Source: Caproicibacter sp002399225 (GTDB lineage Bacteria > Bacillota > Clostridia > Oscillospirales > Acutalibacteraceae). Taken from it: 64,000 nt of DNA. A program made the translations under genes and the position numbers. Positions 15,736-25,168 of this stretch are shown piece after piece (the stretch's first letter is position 1; each line of letters opens with the position of its first letter). A model generated the notes under the pieces. The model was not told the origin of the DNA. It searched no databases and saw only the letters and a program-made list of their open reading frames with translations. The stretch is taken from NCBI GenBank assembly GCA_036756705.1, contig DAIOKN010000010.1:1-64000 (forward strand), written 5' to 3'.

Positions 15736-16617
15736 ATGGCGGATTATGTGATCCTTACGGATTCTTCCTGCGATTTGCCGGGAGATCTTGCAAAAGAGCT
15801 TGAAATCGTTGCTCTTCCTCTTTCCTTTCATATCGGCGGGAAAGATTATCACGATTATCTGGATGAGCGCGAAATGCCGATTTCTAAATTTTACCATCTC
15901 ATCCGCGCCGGGGAGTCCTGCACCACCGCCGCCGTGAATGTCGACGGCTACAAAAGGGCGATGGAGCCTCTGCTGCGGCAGGGGAAAGACATCCTGGACA
16001 TCGCATTTTCCTCCGGCCTTTCCGCAACCTACAACTCCGCGAAGATCGCCTGCCGGGAGCTGGCCGAAAAATATCCGCAGCGCAAGCTCTTTGCCGCGGA
16101 TACGCTCGCCGGCTCGCTCGGAGAAGGCCTCATGGTTTACATGGCTGCAAAGCGGAAACAAGCAGGCGAAAGCATTGAGGAGGTCCGCGATTGGGTGGAG
16201 CAGAACCGGCTACACGCCTGCCACTGGTTCACCGTAGACGATTTAAAGTACCTCAAGCGCGGCGGAAGGATTTCCGGTGCAACAGCGCTGCTGGGGTCCA
16301 TGATGAGTATTAAACCGATTCTCTGTGTCGACGACGACGGTCATCTGCTCCCGGCCGGGAAGGCCCGCGGCCGCCGCGCCTCGCTGGATGCGCTGGTGGA
16401 CCATATGGAGCAAACCGCGGTTGACCCCGTTAATCAGCCGGCTTTTATCGGCCATGCCGACTGCCGGGAGGACGTGGATTATCTCGCGGGTGAAATCAAG
16501 CGCCGCATGGGGACCAAAGATTTTGTGATCAGCAACATGGGGCCCGTCATCGGAACCCACACCGGTCCGGGGGGACTGGGCCTCTTTTTCTTCGGTTCCA
16601 AGCGGATCGTCCTTTAG
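15736..16617 (+). CDS. DegV family protein, copy 2
   Basis: This 293-residue paralogue of the preceding gene has the same landmarks: 'YVILTDSSCDLP', 'CTTAAVN', 'AFSSGLSATYNSA' and 'GPVIGTHTGPGG'. Differences are concentrated after residue ~110 and in the fatty-acid pocket region (for example GSMMSIKPILCVD against GTMLNIKPVMHVD). This suggests that the two copies may prefer different fatty acids. It has its own promoter and terminator. Confidence 0.92.
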   Translation: MADYVILTDSSCDLPGDLAKELEIVALPLSFHIGGKDYHDYLDEREMPISKFYHLIRAGESCTTAAVNVDGYKRAMEPLLRQGKDILDIAFSSGLSATYNSAKIACRELAEKYPQRKLFAADTLAGSLGEGLMVYMAAKRKQAGESIEEVRDWVEQNRLHACHWFTVDDLKYLKRGGRISGATALLGSMMSIKPILCVDDDGHLLPAGKARGRRASLDALVDHMEQTAVDPVNQPAFIGHADCREDVDYLAGEIKRRMGTKDFVISNMGPVIGTHTGPGGLGLFFFGSKRIVL

Positions 16618-16643
16618 GTCTTTTTTCCCGTTGCGGGATGTTG

Positions 16644-16684
16644 CCTTTGGAAAATGCCACGGCATTTTTCAAAGGTTTTTTTTC
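16644..16684 (+). terminator. Terminator of second degV copy
   Basis: CCTTTGGAAAATGCC pairs with GGCATTTTTCAAAGG and is followed by a run of eight T. Confidence 0.85.
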
Positions 16685-16734
16685 GGCCAATTTTGGCCTG
16701 TTCACGGCATCCGAAAAACTACCAAAAATCATTC

Positions 16735-16786
16735 TGAATAAAAGATGTATTTTTATACAAATCGTTGAAATGAATAAATATGCAAA
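16735..16786 (+). promoter_or_regulatory. Candidate ARG boxes (ArgR/AhrC operator)
   Basis: The 18 bases 16769-16786 match the Bacillus ARG box consensus CATGAATAAAAATKCAAK at 15 positions. A second partial match starts with TGAATAAAA at 16735. They lie directly upstream of the argG -35 box. Arginine-bound ArgR binding here would repress the whole arginine operon. Confidence 0.6.
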
Positions 16787-16792
16787 AAGCAC

Positions 16793-16820
16793 TTGATTTA
16801 TTGCATAAACAGCGTATAAT
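16793..16820 (+). promoter_or_regulatory. Promoter of the arginine operon
   Basis: TTGATT (16793-16798), a 16-base spacer and a perfect TATAAT (16815-16820), about 55 bases before argG. Confidence 0.75.
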
Positions 16821-16874
16821 GAGACGTAGAAAAGAAAAACGAATCATGATTAATGGAAAGGGCGGCTGTGTGCT

Positions 16875-18107
16875 ATGGAAAATACCATAAAAAAAATTGT
16901 GCTTGCCTACTCGGGAGGACTGGATACATCGGTCATTATTCCGTGGCTGAAAGAAAATTATAAAGGCTGCGAAGTCATCGCCGTGGCTGCAGATGTCGGG
17001 CAGGGCGCGGAGCTGAACGGGCTGGAAGAAAAGGCGAAGAAGACGGGCGCTTCCAAGCTTTACATCGCAGATCTAAAGAAACAGCTGGTAGAAAATTACA
17101 TTTGGCCGACTCTCAAGGCAGACGCGAAATATGAGGGGAAATATCTGCTCGGCACATCCTTTGCAAGGCCGCTGATCGCAAAGCGGCTGGTGGAGATCGC
17201 GAAGGCGGAAGGCGCGGACGCCATCGCGCACGGTGCGACCGGCAAGGGCAACGATCAGGTCCGGTTTGAGCTTGCTATCAAGGCGTTTGCGCCGGAGATG
17301 GAGATCATCGCTCCGTGGAGGATCTGGAATCTCAAATCCCGCGACGACGAGATCGACTATGCCGAGGCGCATGATATTCCGCTGAATATCACGAGGAAAA
17401 CCAACTATTCCAAAGACAAGAACCTGTGGCACCTTTCGCATGAAGGCCTCGACCTGGAAGATCCCGCGAATGAACCGCAGTATGACCAAATTCTGGAACT
17501 CGGCGTGTCGCCGGAAAAGGCGCCCGACCAGCCGGCTTATGTGACCGTTTCGTTTGAAAAGGGCGTCCCGGTCAAGGTAAACGGGGAAAAGCTCTGCGGA
17601 GTCGATCTGGTCGCCAAGCTGAACAAACTCGGCGGCGAGAACGGAATCGGCATCCTCGACCTGGTGGAAAACCGTCTGGTCGGCATGAAATCAAGGGGTG
17701 TGTATGAGACTCCGGGCGGCACGATCCTGTACCACGCGCACCGTAAGCTGGAGGAGCTGTGCCTCGATCGGGATACGTTCCACTTCAAGCAGATCGTCGG
17801 GCAGAAGTTCTCCGATCTGGTTTACGACGGCAAATGGTTTACCCCGCTGCGCGAGGCGCTTTCCGCCTTTATCGATTCCACCCAGCAGAACGTGACCGGA
17901 GACGTGAAGCTGAAACTCTACAAGGGAAATCTCATCGACGCGGGCGCCAAGTCCCCATATTCGCTGTACAATGAGGAAGTCGCCACGTTCAGCGCGGATC
18001 ATGTCTACAATCAGGCGGACGCGCAGGGCTTTATCAATCTGTTTGGCCTGCCGATTACCGTACAGGCCGTGATGAAACAGAATCTTCCGTCCGGCGGCCA
18101 CGACTGA
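16875..18107 (+). CDS. argG: Argininosuccinate synthase
   Basis: It joins citrulline and aspartate with ATP to give argininosuccinate, the seventh step of arginine synthesis in the cytoplasm. The 410 residues include the N-type ATP pyrophosphatase loop LAYSGGLDTS (about 10-19), 'HGATGKGNDQVRFE' (about 118-131) and 'TRKTNYSKDKNLWHLSHEG'. Length is normal. It is first in an operon with the rest of the pathway, downstream of candidate ARG boxes. Confidence 0.97.
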   Translation: MENTIKKIVLAYSGGLDTSVIIPWLKENYKGCEVIAVAADVGQGAELNGLEEKAKKTGASKLYIADLKKQLVENYIWPTLKADAKYEGKYLLGTSFARPLIAKRLVEIAKAEGADAIAHGATGKGNDQVRFELAIKAFAPEMEIIAPWRIWNLKSRDDEIDYAEAHDIPLNITRKTNYSKDKNLWHLSHEGLDLEDPANEPQYDQILELGVSPEKAPDQPAYVTVSFEKGVPVKVNGEKLCGVDLVAKLNKLGGENGIGILDLVENRLVGMKSRGVYETPGGTILYHAHRKLEELCLDRDTFHFKQIVGQKFSDLVYDGKWFTPLREALSAFIDSTQQNVTGDVKLKLYKGNLIDAGAKSPYSLYNEEVATFSADHVYNQADAQGFINLFGLPITVQAVMKQNLPSGGHD

Positions 18108-18140
18108 AAAGAAATTATCCGTACCTGGGAGGCAGAGACA

Positions 18141-19523
18141 TTGAAGCTTTGGGCGGGCCGGTTCCACAAGGAACTTGACAGTAAAGTGAACGATTTTAAT
18201 TCTTCCATTTCTTTCGACAGCCGCATGGTGGAAGAAGATATCGAGGGCAGCATTGCCCACGCGACGATGCTCGGCGAATGCGGCGTGATCGCAAAGGAAG
18301 AAGCGGACAAAATCTGCGCGGGTCTGCACGGAATTCTGGCCGATTTAAAAAGCGGAGCGCTTTCGATTGACCCGGAGGCGGAGGACATCCACACGTTTGT
18401 GGAAGGGGAGCTCACGGCGCGCCTCGGCGACACGGGCAGGCGGCTGCACACCGCGCGTAGCCGGAACGACCAGGTTGCCGTGGATCTGCGCCTTTCCCTG
18501 AAAAAACAGTGCGCCGGGCTGCAAAAGCAGATTTACGGCCTGATTGAGGTCCTGTGCGGAAAGGCGTTGGAAAACAGCCGTACCGTGATGCCGGGATACA
18601 CCCATATGCAGCGTGCGCAGCCCGTTACATTCGGGCACCATCTGCTCGCCTATGCCGAAATGTTCCTGCGCGATGCGGGCCGGCTGGAAGACGCGGAAAA
18701 GCGTATGGATTTCTGCCCGCTCGGTTCCTGCGCGCTGGCGGGTACGACCTACCCGATCGACCGGAACCGAACCGCCTCGCTGCTCGGTTTTTCCGGCCCT
18801 ACGCAGAACAGCCTCGACGGCGTTTCCGACCGGGATTTCTGCCTGGAGCTTTCCTCCTGCATCGCAATCACGATGGTGCATCTTTCCCGCTTTTCAGAGG
18901 AAATTGTCCTCTGGTGTTCCTGGGAATTTAAATTTATCGAGCTGGACGATGCGTTTTCGACCGGGTCCAGCATCATGCCGCAGAAGAAAAATCCGGATAT
19001 TGCGGAGCTGGTTCGCGGCAAGAGCGGCCGGGCCATCGGCGACATGACGACGCTGTTTACCATGATGAAAGGCCTCCCGCTTGCCTATAATAAGGATCTG
19101 CAGGAAGATAAAGAAGCGATCTTCGACGCGGTCGACACGCTTCGGATGTGCCTGGCGGCATTCACCCCGATGATCGAAACCATGAAGGTGCTGCCGCAGA
19201 ATATGCGCGCCGCCGCCGCGAAAGGGTTCATCAATGCGACGGACTGCGCGGATTTTCTGGTGAATAAGGGGATGCCGTTCCGCACCGCTTACAGGATCAC
19301 GGGCGAACTGGTTGCCCTCTGCATTGAAAAAGGCCTGACGCTGGAAACGCTCCCGCTGGAGGAATACCAAAAGGAGAGCGATCTGTTCGATGAGTCGGTT
19401 TACGGTGCGATTTCGCTGGAGCGCTGTGTCGACGGACGGAACGTGCTGGGCGGTCCCGCCCCGCAGAATGTGGAGGCTCAGGCCGGCCGGATTCTAAAGC
19501 TTCTGGAGGCGAAACAAAAATGA
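18141..19523 (+). CDS. argH: Argininosuccinate lyase
   Basis: It cleaves argininosuccinate to arginine and fumarate. The 460-residue protein has the 'TARSRNDQ' motif (about 100) and the fumarase/aspartase superfamily signature GSSIMPQKKNPD (about 275-286). The start is TTG, nine bases after GGGAGG, and the protein begins MKLWAGRF as homologues do. The gene overlaps argC by four bases. Confidence 0.97.
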   Translation: MKLWAGRFHKELDSKVNDFNSSISFDSRMVEEDIEGSIAHATMLGECGVIAKEEADKICAGLHGILADLKSGALSIDPEAEDIHTFVEGELTARLGDTGRRLHTARSRNDQVAVDLRLSLKKQCAGLQKQIYGLIEVLCGKALENSRTVMPGYTHMQRAQPVTFGHHLLAYAEMFLRDAGRLEDAEKRMDFCPLGSCALAGTTYPIDRNRTASLLGFSGPTQNSLDGVSDRDFCLELSSCIAITMVHLSRFSEEIVLWCSWEFKFIELDDAFSTGSSIMPQKKNPDIAELVRGKSGRAIGDMTTLFTMMKGLPLAYNKDLQEDKEAIFDAVDTLRMCLAAFTPMIETMKVLPQNMRAAAAKGFINATDCADFLVNKGMPFRTAYRITGELVALCIEKGLTLETLPLEEYQKESDLFDESVYGAISLERCVDGRNVLGGPAPQNVEAQAGRILKLLEAKQK

Positions 19524-20554
19524 TTCAGGCGGGAATTGTCGGTGCGACCGGCTATGCCGGCGCGGAGCTGGCGCGGATCCTCACGCAGCACCCGCAGGCG
19601 GAGCTGGCCGCCGCCAGCTCGGTCAGTTATACGGGGAAAAAGCTCAGTGAGGTCTACCCGGCCTATTATCACCTCTGCGATATCGTCTGCGGGACGCGGG
19701 AAGAAGTCGTTGAGAAAAGCGATGTCGTTTTTGCGGCGCTGCCGCATGGGCTTTCCCAGGAACTTGCGGCGGACTGCTTTTCGAAAGGAAAACGATTAAT
19801 CGACCTCGGTGCGGATTTCCGGCTTAAGAACGAGGAAGACTACAAAAAGTGGTATCAAGGAAAATTTACGCACCCGGAGTTGCACCGGCAGGCGGTCTAT
19901 GGACTTCCGGAACTGTTCCGGGAACAGATCAAAGGGAAGAAGATCGTCGCAAACCCGGGGTGCTTTACCACGGCGGTTCCGCTCGCGCTGGCCCCGGCAC
20001 TGCAAAACGGGCTGATTGAGCCGGACGGCATCGTTGCGGACTGCAAGAGCGGCGTAACGGGCGCGGGGCGCTCCCTCACGCAGAACACCCATTTTGCGGA
20101 GCTGAACGAAAGCTGTTCGGCCTATAAGGTTGCCAACCACCGGCACAATCCGGAAATGGAGCAGACCCTGCGCCTGATTTCCGGCAAAGACGCGACCATC
20201 ACCTTTGTGCCGCATCTGCTGCCCGTTAACCGGGGGATTCTCGCGACGTGCTATGCGCGCCTGAAGCCCGGCGTCACGCCGGGGCAGGTCCGAAAAGCGT
20301 ATGAAGAGCAGTATGCGAAAGAGTATTTTATCCGCCTGCTGCCGGAAGGCCGAGTCGCAGATATTAAAAATGTACGCTTCTCAAATTTCTGTGACATTTC
20401 CCTGCATTTTGACCCGCATACTCCTGTGCTGATTGCGATCTCCGCGATCGACAACATGGTCAAGGGCGCGGCGGGGCAGGCGGTGCAGAACATGAATCTT
20501 CTGTTCGGCCTCGATGAAAAAACAGGCCTGATGGCGCTTCCGCCGGCTTTTTAA
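19520..20554 (+). CDS. argC: N-acetyl-gamma-glutamyl-phosphate reductase
   Basis: It reduces N-acetylglutamyl phosphate to the semialdehyde with NADPH. The 344-residue sequence starts with the dinucleotide-binding motif GIVGATGYAGAEL (residues 5-17) and has the catalytic cysteine in 'VANPGCFTTA' (about 147) and the 'HRHNPEMEQ' histidine region. It is coupled to argH by ATGA. Confidence 0.96.
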   Translation: MIQAGIVGATGYAGAELARILTQHPQAELAAASSVSYTGKKLSEVYPAYYHLCDIVCGTREEVVEKSDVVFAALPHGLSQELAADCFSKGKRLIDLGADFRLKNEEDYKKWYQGKFTHPELHRQAVYGLPELFREQIKGKKIVANPGCFTTAVPLALAPALQNGLIEPDGIVADCKSGVTGAGRSLTQNTHFAELNESCSAYKVANHRHNPEMEQTLRLISGKDATITFVPHLLPVNRGILATCYARLKPGVTPGQVRKAYEEQYAKEYFIRLLPEGRVADIKNVRFSNFCDISLHFDPHTPVLIAISAIDNMVKGAAGQAVQNMNLLFGLDEKTGLMALPPAF

Positions 20555-20715
20555 GATTTCGAGCGTGCGTCCCGGCTGTTGTTCCGCAAAATGTCGGGTT
20601 AAGATACTTATAGTAGATACAATATGAATTAATACAGATCATTATATATTCGGTCGGTTTCTAAGACGTCGGTGAGCTTGCCCGCGCGATCAGGGACCGT
20701 ACGGGAGGCAGAAAA

Positions 20716-21939
20716 ATGGAAGTACAGTTTGTGGAAGGCGGCGCAACCGCCGCCAAAGGGTTTGCCGCTTGGGGGATACACTGCGGCGTTCGGAAAAACG
20801 CTTCAAAACCGGACCTTGCGATGATTATGTCGTCGGTACCCTGCACGGCGGCGGCGGTCTATACCAGGAATCTGGTCAAGGGCGCGCCGATTCTTGTGAC
20901 GAAAAAACATCTGAAAAACGGCACGGCCCGCGCGGTGATCGTCAACAGCGGAAACGCGAACACCTGCAATGCCGACGGCGTAGAAAAGGCGGAGCGCATG
21001 AGCCGGGCGGCGGCCAAAGCGCTTCGGATCGGCGAAGACGACGTGATTGTGGCTTCCACCGGGGTAATCGGCGTGCCGCTGCCGATTGAGCCGATTGAAA
21101 ACGCGGTGCCGAAGCTGGCGTCTCTTTTGTCCCCGAAAGGTTCGCTGGAAGCGGCAAAGGCAATTATGACGACGGACACCATGGTCAAAAACCTCGCGGT
21201 CGAGTGTTCACTCGGCGGAAAAATGGTGCGGATCGGCGGCATTGCAAAAGGCTCCGGCATGATCCACCCGAACATGGGGACGATGCTCTGTTTCCTGACG
21301 ACGGATGCGGCGGTTTCCGCTCCGGTGCTGGACACGGCCCTGCGTGCGGCGGTGGATCGGAGCTTTAACATGGTCAGTGTGGATGGGGACACTTCCACCA
21401 ACGACACCTGTGCCGTGATGGCTTCCGGCCTTGCGGGGAACCCGGAGCTGACAAAGGCGGAAGGGGCCGGCTACGAGGTCTTTGCCGGCGCACTTCTGAA
21501 GCTTTGCACCGCGCTGGCGCGTAAAATCGCGAAGGATGGGGAAGGGGCTTCCCGCCTGCTGGTCTGCACGGTGACCGGCGCGAAAGACGAGGAAAATGCA
21601 AAAAAAGCTGCGAAGGGCGTCGTGCGCTCCAGCCTGGTCAAGGCGGCGATGTTCGGGGCGGATGCAAACTGGGGCCGCGTTCTCTGCGCCGTCGGGTACT
21701 GCGGCGCGGAGACGGACGTTTCCAAAATCAAGGTGGCGTTTTCCTCCCGTGCCGGCAGCATTGCGGTCTGTGAGAACGGCGTGGGGCTGGACTTTAGCGA
21801 AGAGCTGGCGAAAAAAGTCCTCTCGGAGGACGAGGTTACGATTCAGGTCGAACTCGCCGACGGAGATGCGCAGGCCACGGCGTTCGGGTGCGATCTGACT
21901 TACGACTATGTCAAAATCAACGGCGATTACCGCACCTAA
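20716..21939 (+). CDS. argJ: Glutamate N-acetyltransferase / amino-acid acetyltransferase (ArgJ)
   Basis: It transfers the acetyl group from N-acetylornithine to glutamate, recycling acetyl in the cyclic arginine pathway, and may also use acetyl-CoA. The 407-residue precursor carries the autocleavage region 'GMIHPNMGTMLCFLTTDA' (about 178-195), where the threonine becomes the nucleophile of the beta chain. The oxyanion-hole region includes 'VIVASTGVIGVPLP'. A 160-base gap after argC contains an ARG-box-like TGAATTAATACA (about 20625-20636) and may hold a second promoter. Confidence 0.95.
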   Translation: MEVQFVEGGATAAKGFAAWGIHCGVRKNASKPDLAMIMSSVPCTAAAVYTRNLVKGAPILVTKKHLKNGTARAVIVNSGNANTCNADGVEKAERMSRAAAKALRIGEDDVIVASTGVIGVPLPIEPIENAVPKLASLLSPKGSLEAAKAIMTTDTMVKNLAVECSLGGKMVRIGGIAKGSGMIHPNMGTMLCFLTTDAAVSAPVLDTALRAAVDRSFNMVSVDGDTSTNDTCAVMASGLAGNPELTKAEGAGYEVFAGALLKLCTALARKIAKDGEGASRLLVCTVTGAKDEENAKKAAKGVVRSSLVKAAMFGADANWGRVLCAVGYCGAETDVSKIKVAFSSRAGSIAVCENGVGLDFSEELAKKVLSEDEVTIQVELADGDAQATAFGCDLTYDYVKINGDYRT

Positions 21940-22079
21940 GCGGCGTGTCGCCGCTGCCGACGGCCCGCCATACGGAAGAGCAAAAACTGTTCGCCTTGTT
22001 TGGCGGGACAGTAACAATTCCCGGCATCATCGATTCTGGTTAGGACCCTTTTTAGATAGAAAACGGAGGACAAAGCAAC

Positions 22080-22955
22080 ATGCAGATTTCGAACGCGGGC
22101 CGGGCACAGGTACTGGTGCAGGCCCTGCCGTACATCCAGACCCATGCCGGCAGAACGGTTGTGGTGAAATACGGCGGCAGCGCGATGGTGGACGAATCGC
22201 TCAAAGACGCCGTCATGAGCGACATCGTTCTGATGCAGCTGGTCGGCATCCGGGTAGTTGTGGTGCACGGCGGAGGAAAGGAAATCAGCGCAATGCTTCG
22301 GAAGATCGGCAAGGAAAGCCGGTTTGTCGACGGAATGCGCTGCACCGACCGCGAAACCATCGACGTCGTTCAGATGGTTCTGGCCGGCAAGGTCAATAAG
22401 GACCTGGTTCAGCTCCTGGAGCGGCACGGCGGGCGCAGCGTTGGTCTGTGCGGGCTGGACGGCGGGATGCTGACCGCGGAAAAGCTGGAGGCCGAAGAGG
22501 ATCTCGGCTATGTCGGCAGCATCACGAAGGTGGATGCGTCGGTGATCCGGCAGTCTGCGGAAAACGGCTATATCCCGGTGATTTCCACCGTCGCGGGCGG
22601 TGAAAATGGCGAAGTGTACAACATCAACGCGGATACTGCCGCGGCTCGAATCGCCTCGGAACTAAAGGCGGAAAAGCTGATCCTGATGACCGACGTACGC
22701 GGCTTGCTCCGGGACAAGAACGATGAAAGTACGCTGATCCCCGCCGTCAATGTCAGCGATGTGCCGAACCTGCGGAATCAGGGGATCATCGACGGTGGGA
22801 TGATCCCGAAAATCGAATGCTGTGCGGATGCCGTGCGGCGGGGCGTCGAACGCGCCCACATCATCGATGGGCGAATCCCCCATTCGATTCTGATTGAACT
22901 GTTTACCAACGAGGGGATTGGAACCATGCTGTACCAGACGGAGGGAACCAAATGA
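22080..22955 (+). CDS. argB: Acetylglutamate kinase
   Basis: It phosphorylates N-acetylglutamate, the usual feedback-controlled step. The 291-residue sequence has 'VVKYGGSAM' (about 24-32), 'VVVHGGGKEIS' (about 58-68) and a 'DGGMIPKIECCADAVRRGV' segment typical of the amino-acid kinase fold. The ATG follows GGAGGACA. The 140-base gap after argJ contains a small GC-rich hairpin (21939-21955) without a clear T tract. Confidence 0.96.
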   Translation: MQISNAGRAQVLVQALPYIQTHAGRTVVVKYGGSAMVDESLKDAVMSDIVLMQLVGIRVVVVHGGGKEISAMLRKIGKESRFVDGMRCTDRETIDVVQMVLAGKVNKDLVQLLERHGGRSVGLCGLDGGMLTAEKLEAEEDLGYVGSITKVDASVIRQSAENGYIPVISTVAGGENGEVYNINADTAAARIASELKAEKLILMTDVRGLLRDKNDESTLIPAVNVSDVPNLRNQGIIDGGMIPKIECCADAVRRGVERAHIIDGRIPHSILIELFTNEGIGTMLYQTEGTK

Positions 22956-24127
22956 CTTTTGAAGAGATCAGACAGCAGGAACAGCAAAACATGATGCCGA
23001 CTTTTTCCCGTTTTCCGGTGGCGCTTGCCTCCGGGAAGGGCGCGACGGCGACCGATGTTTCCGGAAAGCAATATATCGACTTTACCGCCGGTATCGGCGT
23101 CAATTCGCTCGGCTACTGCGACCCGGAGTGGTGTGCGGCCGTCTCGGCGCAGGCGTCGACCATCCAGCATCTTTCAAATCTGTATTACAGCCCCGTTCAG
23201 ACCGAAGCGGCGGCAGAGCTTTGTAAAATCAGCGGCATGTCGAAGGTATTTTTCGCAAATTCCGGCGCGGAGGCAAACGAATGCGCCATCAAGCTCGCGC
23301 GCAAGTACGGCTTGGAACGCCTCGGACCCGGCTGTGCAGAAATCGTTACGCTGAAAAATTCGTTTCACGGCAGGACCGTCACCACGCTTGCCGCGACCGG
23401 GCAGGATGAATTTCACCGCTCCTTTGCTCCGCTGACCGTCGGCTTTTCGTATGCGGAGCCGACGATGGAAGGCGTTGAAAGCGCCGTGACGGACAAGACC
23501 TGCGCCGTCATGGTGGAGCTAATCCAGGGCGAAGGCGGCGTGGTGCCGATGGAGAAAGCCTTTGTCAAAGCTCTGAGGGCGTTCTGTACGAAGAAAAAAA
23601 TTCTGATGATCGTCGACGAGGTGCAGACCGGCGTCGGCCGCACGGGGGCTTTTTACTGCTATCAGAATTATGGGATCCTGCCGGATGTGGTCACCAGCGC
23701 GAAAGGGCTTGCCTCCGGGCTGCCAATCGGCGCATGTCTCTGCACGGAGCCGCTTGGCAACGTGCTGGGCCCTGGGACGCATGGTTCTACTTTCGGCGGC
23801 AATCCGGTTGTCTGCGCAGGCGCGCTTGTGGTGATGAAGCGCCTTTCGGAACCGGAGTTTTTAAAGGGCGTGAAGGAGAAAGGCCGCTATTTCGCGGAAC
23901 AGCTCGGCGAAATGCCTGGCATTGCCAAAGTGCGCGGCATGGGCCTGATGATCGGCGCGAAGCCGTCGCGCGGCAGCGCGGGGGAGCTTGCGGCGAAATG
24001 CGCGGAACAGGGCCTTCTGATCCTGACCGCAAAAGACGTTCTGCGGCTGCTCCCGCCGCTTGTTATCACCAAAGAGGAAGCGGACCGGGGGCTTTCAATT
24101 CTGCGGCAGGTGCTGAAAGCCTTTTAA
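22952..24127 (+). CDS. argD: Acetylornithine aminotransferase
   Basis: This PLP-dependent class III aminotransferase makes N-acetylornithine from the semialdehyde and glutamate. The 391 residues include 'FFANSGAEANECAIKLAR' (phosphate-binding loop, about 98-115), 'IVDEVQTGVGRTG' with the PLP-binding aspartate (about 214-226) and 'VTSAKGLASGLPIGA' with the Schiff-base lysine (about 245). It overlaps argB by ATGA. Confidence 0.96.
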   Translation: MTFEEIRQQEQQNMMPTFSRFPVALASGKGATATDVSGKQYIDFTAGIGVNSLGYCDPEWCAAVSAQASTIQHLSNLYYSPVQTEAAAELCKISGMSKVFFANSGAEANECAIKLARKYGLERLGPGCAEIVTLKNSFHGRTVTTLAATGQDEFHRSFAPLTVGFSYAEPTMEGVESAVTDKTCAVMVELIQGEGGVVPMEKAFVKALRAFCTKKKILMIVDEVQTGVGRTGAFYCYQNYGILPDVVTSAKGLASGLPIGACLCTEPLGNVLGPGTHGSTFGGNPVVCAGALVVMKRLSEPEFLKGVKEKGRYFAEQLGEMPGIAKVRGMGLMIGAKPSRGSAGELAAKCAEQGLLILTAKDVLRLLPPLVITKEEADRGLSILRQVLKAF

Positions 24128-24159
24128 CCATAAAAAAAAGACGGCAGGAGGAACCCGTT

Positions 24160-25068
24160 ATGAAGCATTTATTGAAAATGATGGACCTGACCGCGGGGGA
24201 GATCACGGAGATCCTGAACCTTGCGGATCAGCTTAAGTATGAACTGAAACACGGAATCGCGCATCCCCTTCTTGCGGGCAAAACGCTCGGCATGATCTTT
24301 GAAAAGGCAAGCACGCGTACGCGCGTCTCGTTTGAGGTCGGCATGTACCAGCTCGGCGGGCTGCCGATTTTCCTTTCTTCCAACGACCTGCAGATTGGCC
24401 GCGGAGAGCCGGTGCAGGATACCGCCCGCGTTCTTTCGCGGTATCTGAACGGAATCATGATCCGCACGTTCAAGCAGTCCGAAGTGGAAGCGCTCGCCGC
24501 AGACGGCACTGTCCCTGTCATCAACGGCCTGACCGATTATTCCCACCCGTGCCAGGTACTGGCGGACCTGATGACGATCCGTGAGTACAAGGGCGCGCTG
24601 GAAGGGAGAAAACTCTGCTTTATCGGTGATGGGAACAACATGATGAACTCGCTGATCGTCGGCGGGCTGAAGATGAAGATGGAAGTCAGCGTTGCGTGCC
24701 CGCCCGGGTATAAACCGGCGCAGACCGTGCTCGATTTCGCCGTGCCGCATCCGGCGTTCAGCATGACGTCGGACCCGGTCGAGGCCGCGAACGGCGCGGA
24801 TGTTGTGATCACGGATGTTTGGGCTTCCATGGGCGAAGAGGCCGAAGCCGAAAAGCGCCGCAAGGACTTTGCGGAGTATCAGGTCAACGACAAGGTGCTT
24901 GCAGCTGCCAAACCGGACGTGATAGTTCAGCACTGTCTGCCTGCCCACCGCGGGGAAGAGATTACGGAAACCGTTTTTGAAAACCATGCGAAAGAAATTT
25001 TCGACGAAGCGGAGAACCGTCTGCACGCGCAGAAGGCCGTGCTGGTCAAATTGATGGGAAAAGCGTAA
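24160..25068 (+). CDS. argF: Ornithine carbamoyltransferase
   Basis: It forms citrulline from ornithine and carbamoyl phosphate. The 302-residue sequence has the carbamoyl-phosphate loop 'EKASTRTRVSFE' (about 49-60), 'DYSHPCQ' (about 126-132) and 'QHCLPAHRGEE' (about 260-270). The ATG at 24160 follows GGCAGGAGG. A long in-frame extension upstream lies inside argD and is not used. It is the last gene of the operon, before a bidirectional terminator. Confidence 0.96.
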   Translation: MKHLLKMMDLTAGEITEILNLADQLKYELKHGIAHPLLAGKTLGMIFEKASTRTRVSFEVGMYQLGGLPIFLSSNDLQIGRGEPVQDTARVLSRYLNGIMIRTFKQSEVEALAADGTVPVINGLTDYSHPCQVLADLMTIREYKGALEGRKLCFIGDGNNMMNSLIVGGLKMKMEVSVACPPGYKPAQTVLDFAVPHPAFSMTSDPVEAANGADVVITDVWASMGEEAEAEKRRKDFAEYQVNDKVLAAAKPDVIVQHCLPAHRGEEITETVFENHAKEIFDEAENRLHAQKAVLVKLMGKA

Positions 25069-25070
25069 AA

Positions 25071-25111
25071 AAAGGCCTGCCCCGCGCTCTCTCTGTGCGG
25101 GGCAGGCCTTT
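25071..25111. terminator. Bidirectional terminator between argF and ypeB
   Basis: A perfect 15-bp stem (25071-25085 with 25097-25111) has TTT on the plus side and a run of seven T on the minus side. It serves the converging argF and ypeB transcripts. Confidence 0.88.
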
Positions 25112-25168
25112 GGCAGTCCGAAGCGGAACGCCGTAAAAGGCGAGCCGCTTTTTTTCGGCATCTTTTTG

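Larger units (their letters stand above)
15531..16617 (+). repeat. Tandem duplication, unit 2
   Basis: The unit begins with a relic of the ABC permease 3' end (15531-15580, 'GCTACCGGAACGA' at 15537), now non-coding, followed by the duplicated promoter and second degV gene. It accounts for most of the gene-free interval 15432-15735. Drift is visible in the intergenic part, so the duplication is not very recent. Confidence 0.8.

Noticed and set aside
23734..24159. In-frame N-terminal extension of argF
   Set aside because: It overlaps the end of argD in another frame. The ATG at 24160 has a strong ribosome site and gives the usual ArgF length.
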